From contig JAHEBI010000163.1 of the NCBI GenBank assembly GCA_024642325.1, positions 1-6,244 of the forward strand: a DNA stretch of 6,244 nucleotides, given 5' to 3'. Origin of the DNA: Eudoraea sp. (lineage in GTDB: Bacteria; Bacteroidota; Bacteroidia; Flavobacteriales; Flavobacteriaceae). Each line of letters begins with the position of its first letter. The stretch's first letter is position 1. This document shows, in pieces, positions 5,919 to 6,244 of the stretch. Position numbers and translations under genes: made by a program. Below the pieces are notes generated by a model, which had not been told where the DNA came from, ran no database searches, and worked only from the letters and a program-made list of their open reading frames with translations.

Positions 5919-6244
5919 CTATTCAATTTTATAAAGAATTGGATTGAATGCTTTTGAGGCAACCACCACTTTGTCACCAACCCTAAGGGATTGTACTTCA
6001 GATTTCTCTGCAATTACTTTAACTACATTATTTTGAATCAAGACAGAAACAATAATTACAACATCCTGGGGCTCTATCTTTAATACTTCTCCGATAAATT
6101 TAAACTTACCGCTGATATTTTGTTTAGAAAAAATCTCATTCGGGCTTCCTTGTCTCACAATTTTTCCCTGTTCAAGCACAATAACCCGATCAGACAGTTT
6201 CATTATTTCACCAATATCATGACTGACTAATACTGTAGTAAGAC
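5919..6244 (-). CDS. modC: ABC transporter ATP-binding protein, probably molybdate ModC, C-terminal part (5' truncated)
   Basis: About 108 C-terminal residues are visible, and the frame stays open to the window edge. It begins in the nucleotide-binding domain with VLVSHDIGEIMKLSDRV, where SHD is the H-loop histidine that contacts ATP gamma-phosphate. The usual VIVLEQGKIVRQGSPNEIF ending of ABC ATPases follows. After a linker, the last 60 or so residues (GEVLKIE onward, with a repeat of short beta strands and LRVGDKVVVASKAFNP) look like a single TOBE/Mop-type oxyanion-binding domain, typical of ModC. An in-frame Met at 6203 is not the start, because clear ATPase sequence precedes it. The Walker A and B and signature motifs lie outside the window. 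ModC would power molybdate import with ModA and ModB, expected further right. A related importer ATPase (for example sulfate or another oxyanion) is the main alternative. Confidence 0.72.
   Translation of the reverse strand, partial: LTTVLVSHDIGEIMKLSDRVIVLEQGKIVRQGSPNEIFSKQNISGKFKFIGEVLKIEPQDVVIIVSVLIQNNVVKVIAEKSEVQSLRVGDKVVVASKAFNPILYKIE

Overview
The window looks like chromosomal DNA of a flavobacterium (phylum Bacteroidota). Three things suggest this: AT-rich composition without Shine-Dalgarno sequences before the start codons, a TAnnTTTG-type -7 promoter element, and protein families and gene order typical of Flavobacteriaceae (zapA, a 6S-like RNA, then rny; and an exported DUF3570/DUF4266/ApbE/thioredoxin cluster). 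Genus cannot be read from the sequence.

Left part (1-2114, plus strand): the 3' end of zapA (cell division) is followed by a 374-base gap without a protein gene. The gap holds a rod-shaped, terminator-ended RNA that fits the flavobacterial 6S RNA (6S-Flavo), and then an unexplained leader of about 180 bases. Next comes a complete rny, encoding membrane-anchored RNase Y (521 aa), closed by a strong hairpin terminator. The terminator sits between convergent transcription units and has T-runs on both strands.

Middle (2167-5169, minus strand, read right to left): a compact four-gene unit in which every product carries an export signal. It encodes a thioredoxin-fold protein with WCAPC, an ApbE family FAD:protein FMN transferase, a 70-aa DUF4266 lipoprotein ending in GGGCGCN, and a 440-aa DUF3570 outer-membrane beta-barrel protein. 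The first two genes abut, the next pair overlap by ATGA, and the last follows 46 bases later. A candidate promoter (TAAGTTTG) lies upstream. No FMN_bind-type substrate for ApbE is present in the window, but the barrel protein has an SGAS site in an Asp/Ser-rich segment that resembles an ApbE target. I infer an envelope redox or flavin-linked system of unknown function, and consider this the most interesting part of the window.

Right end (5310-6244, minus strand): an isochorismatase-fold cysteine hydrolase with its catalytic Asp-Lys-Cys triad intact follows, by 27 bases, the 3' end of an ABC transporter ATPase with a C-terminal TOBE-like domain, probably molybdate ModC. The two are likely cotranscribed. 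I saw no insertion sequences, CRISPR arrays, tRNAs or rRNAs.
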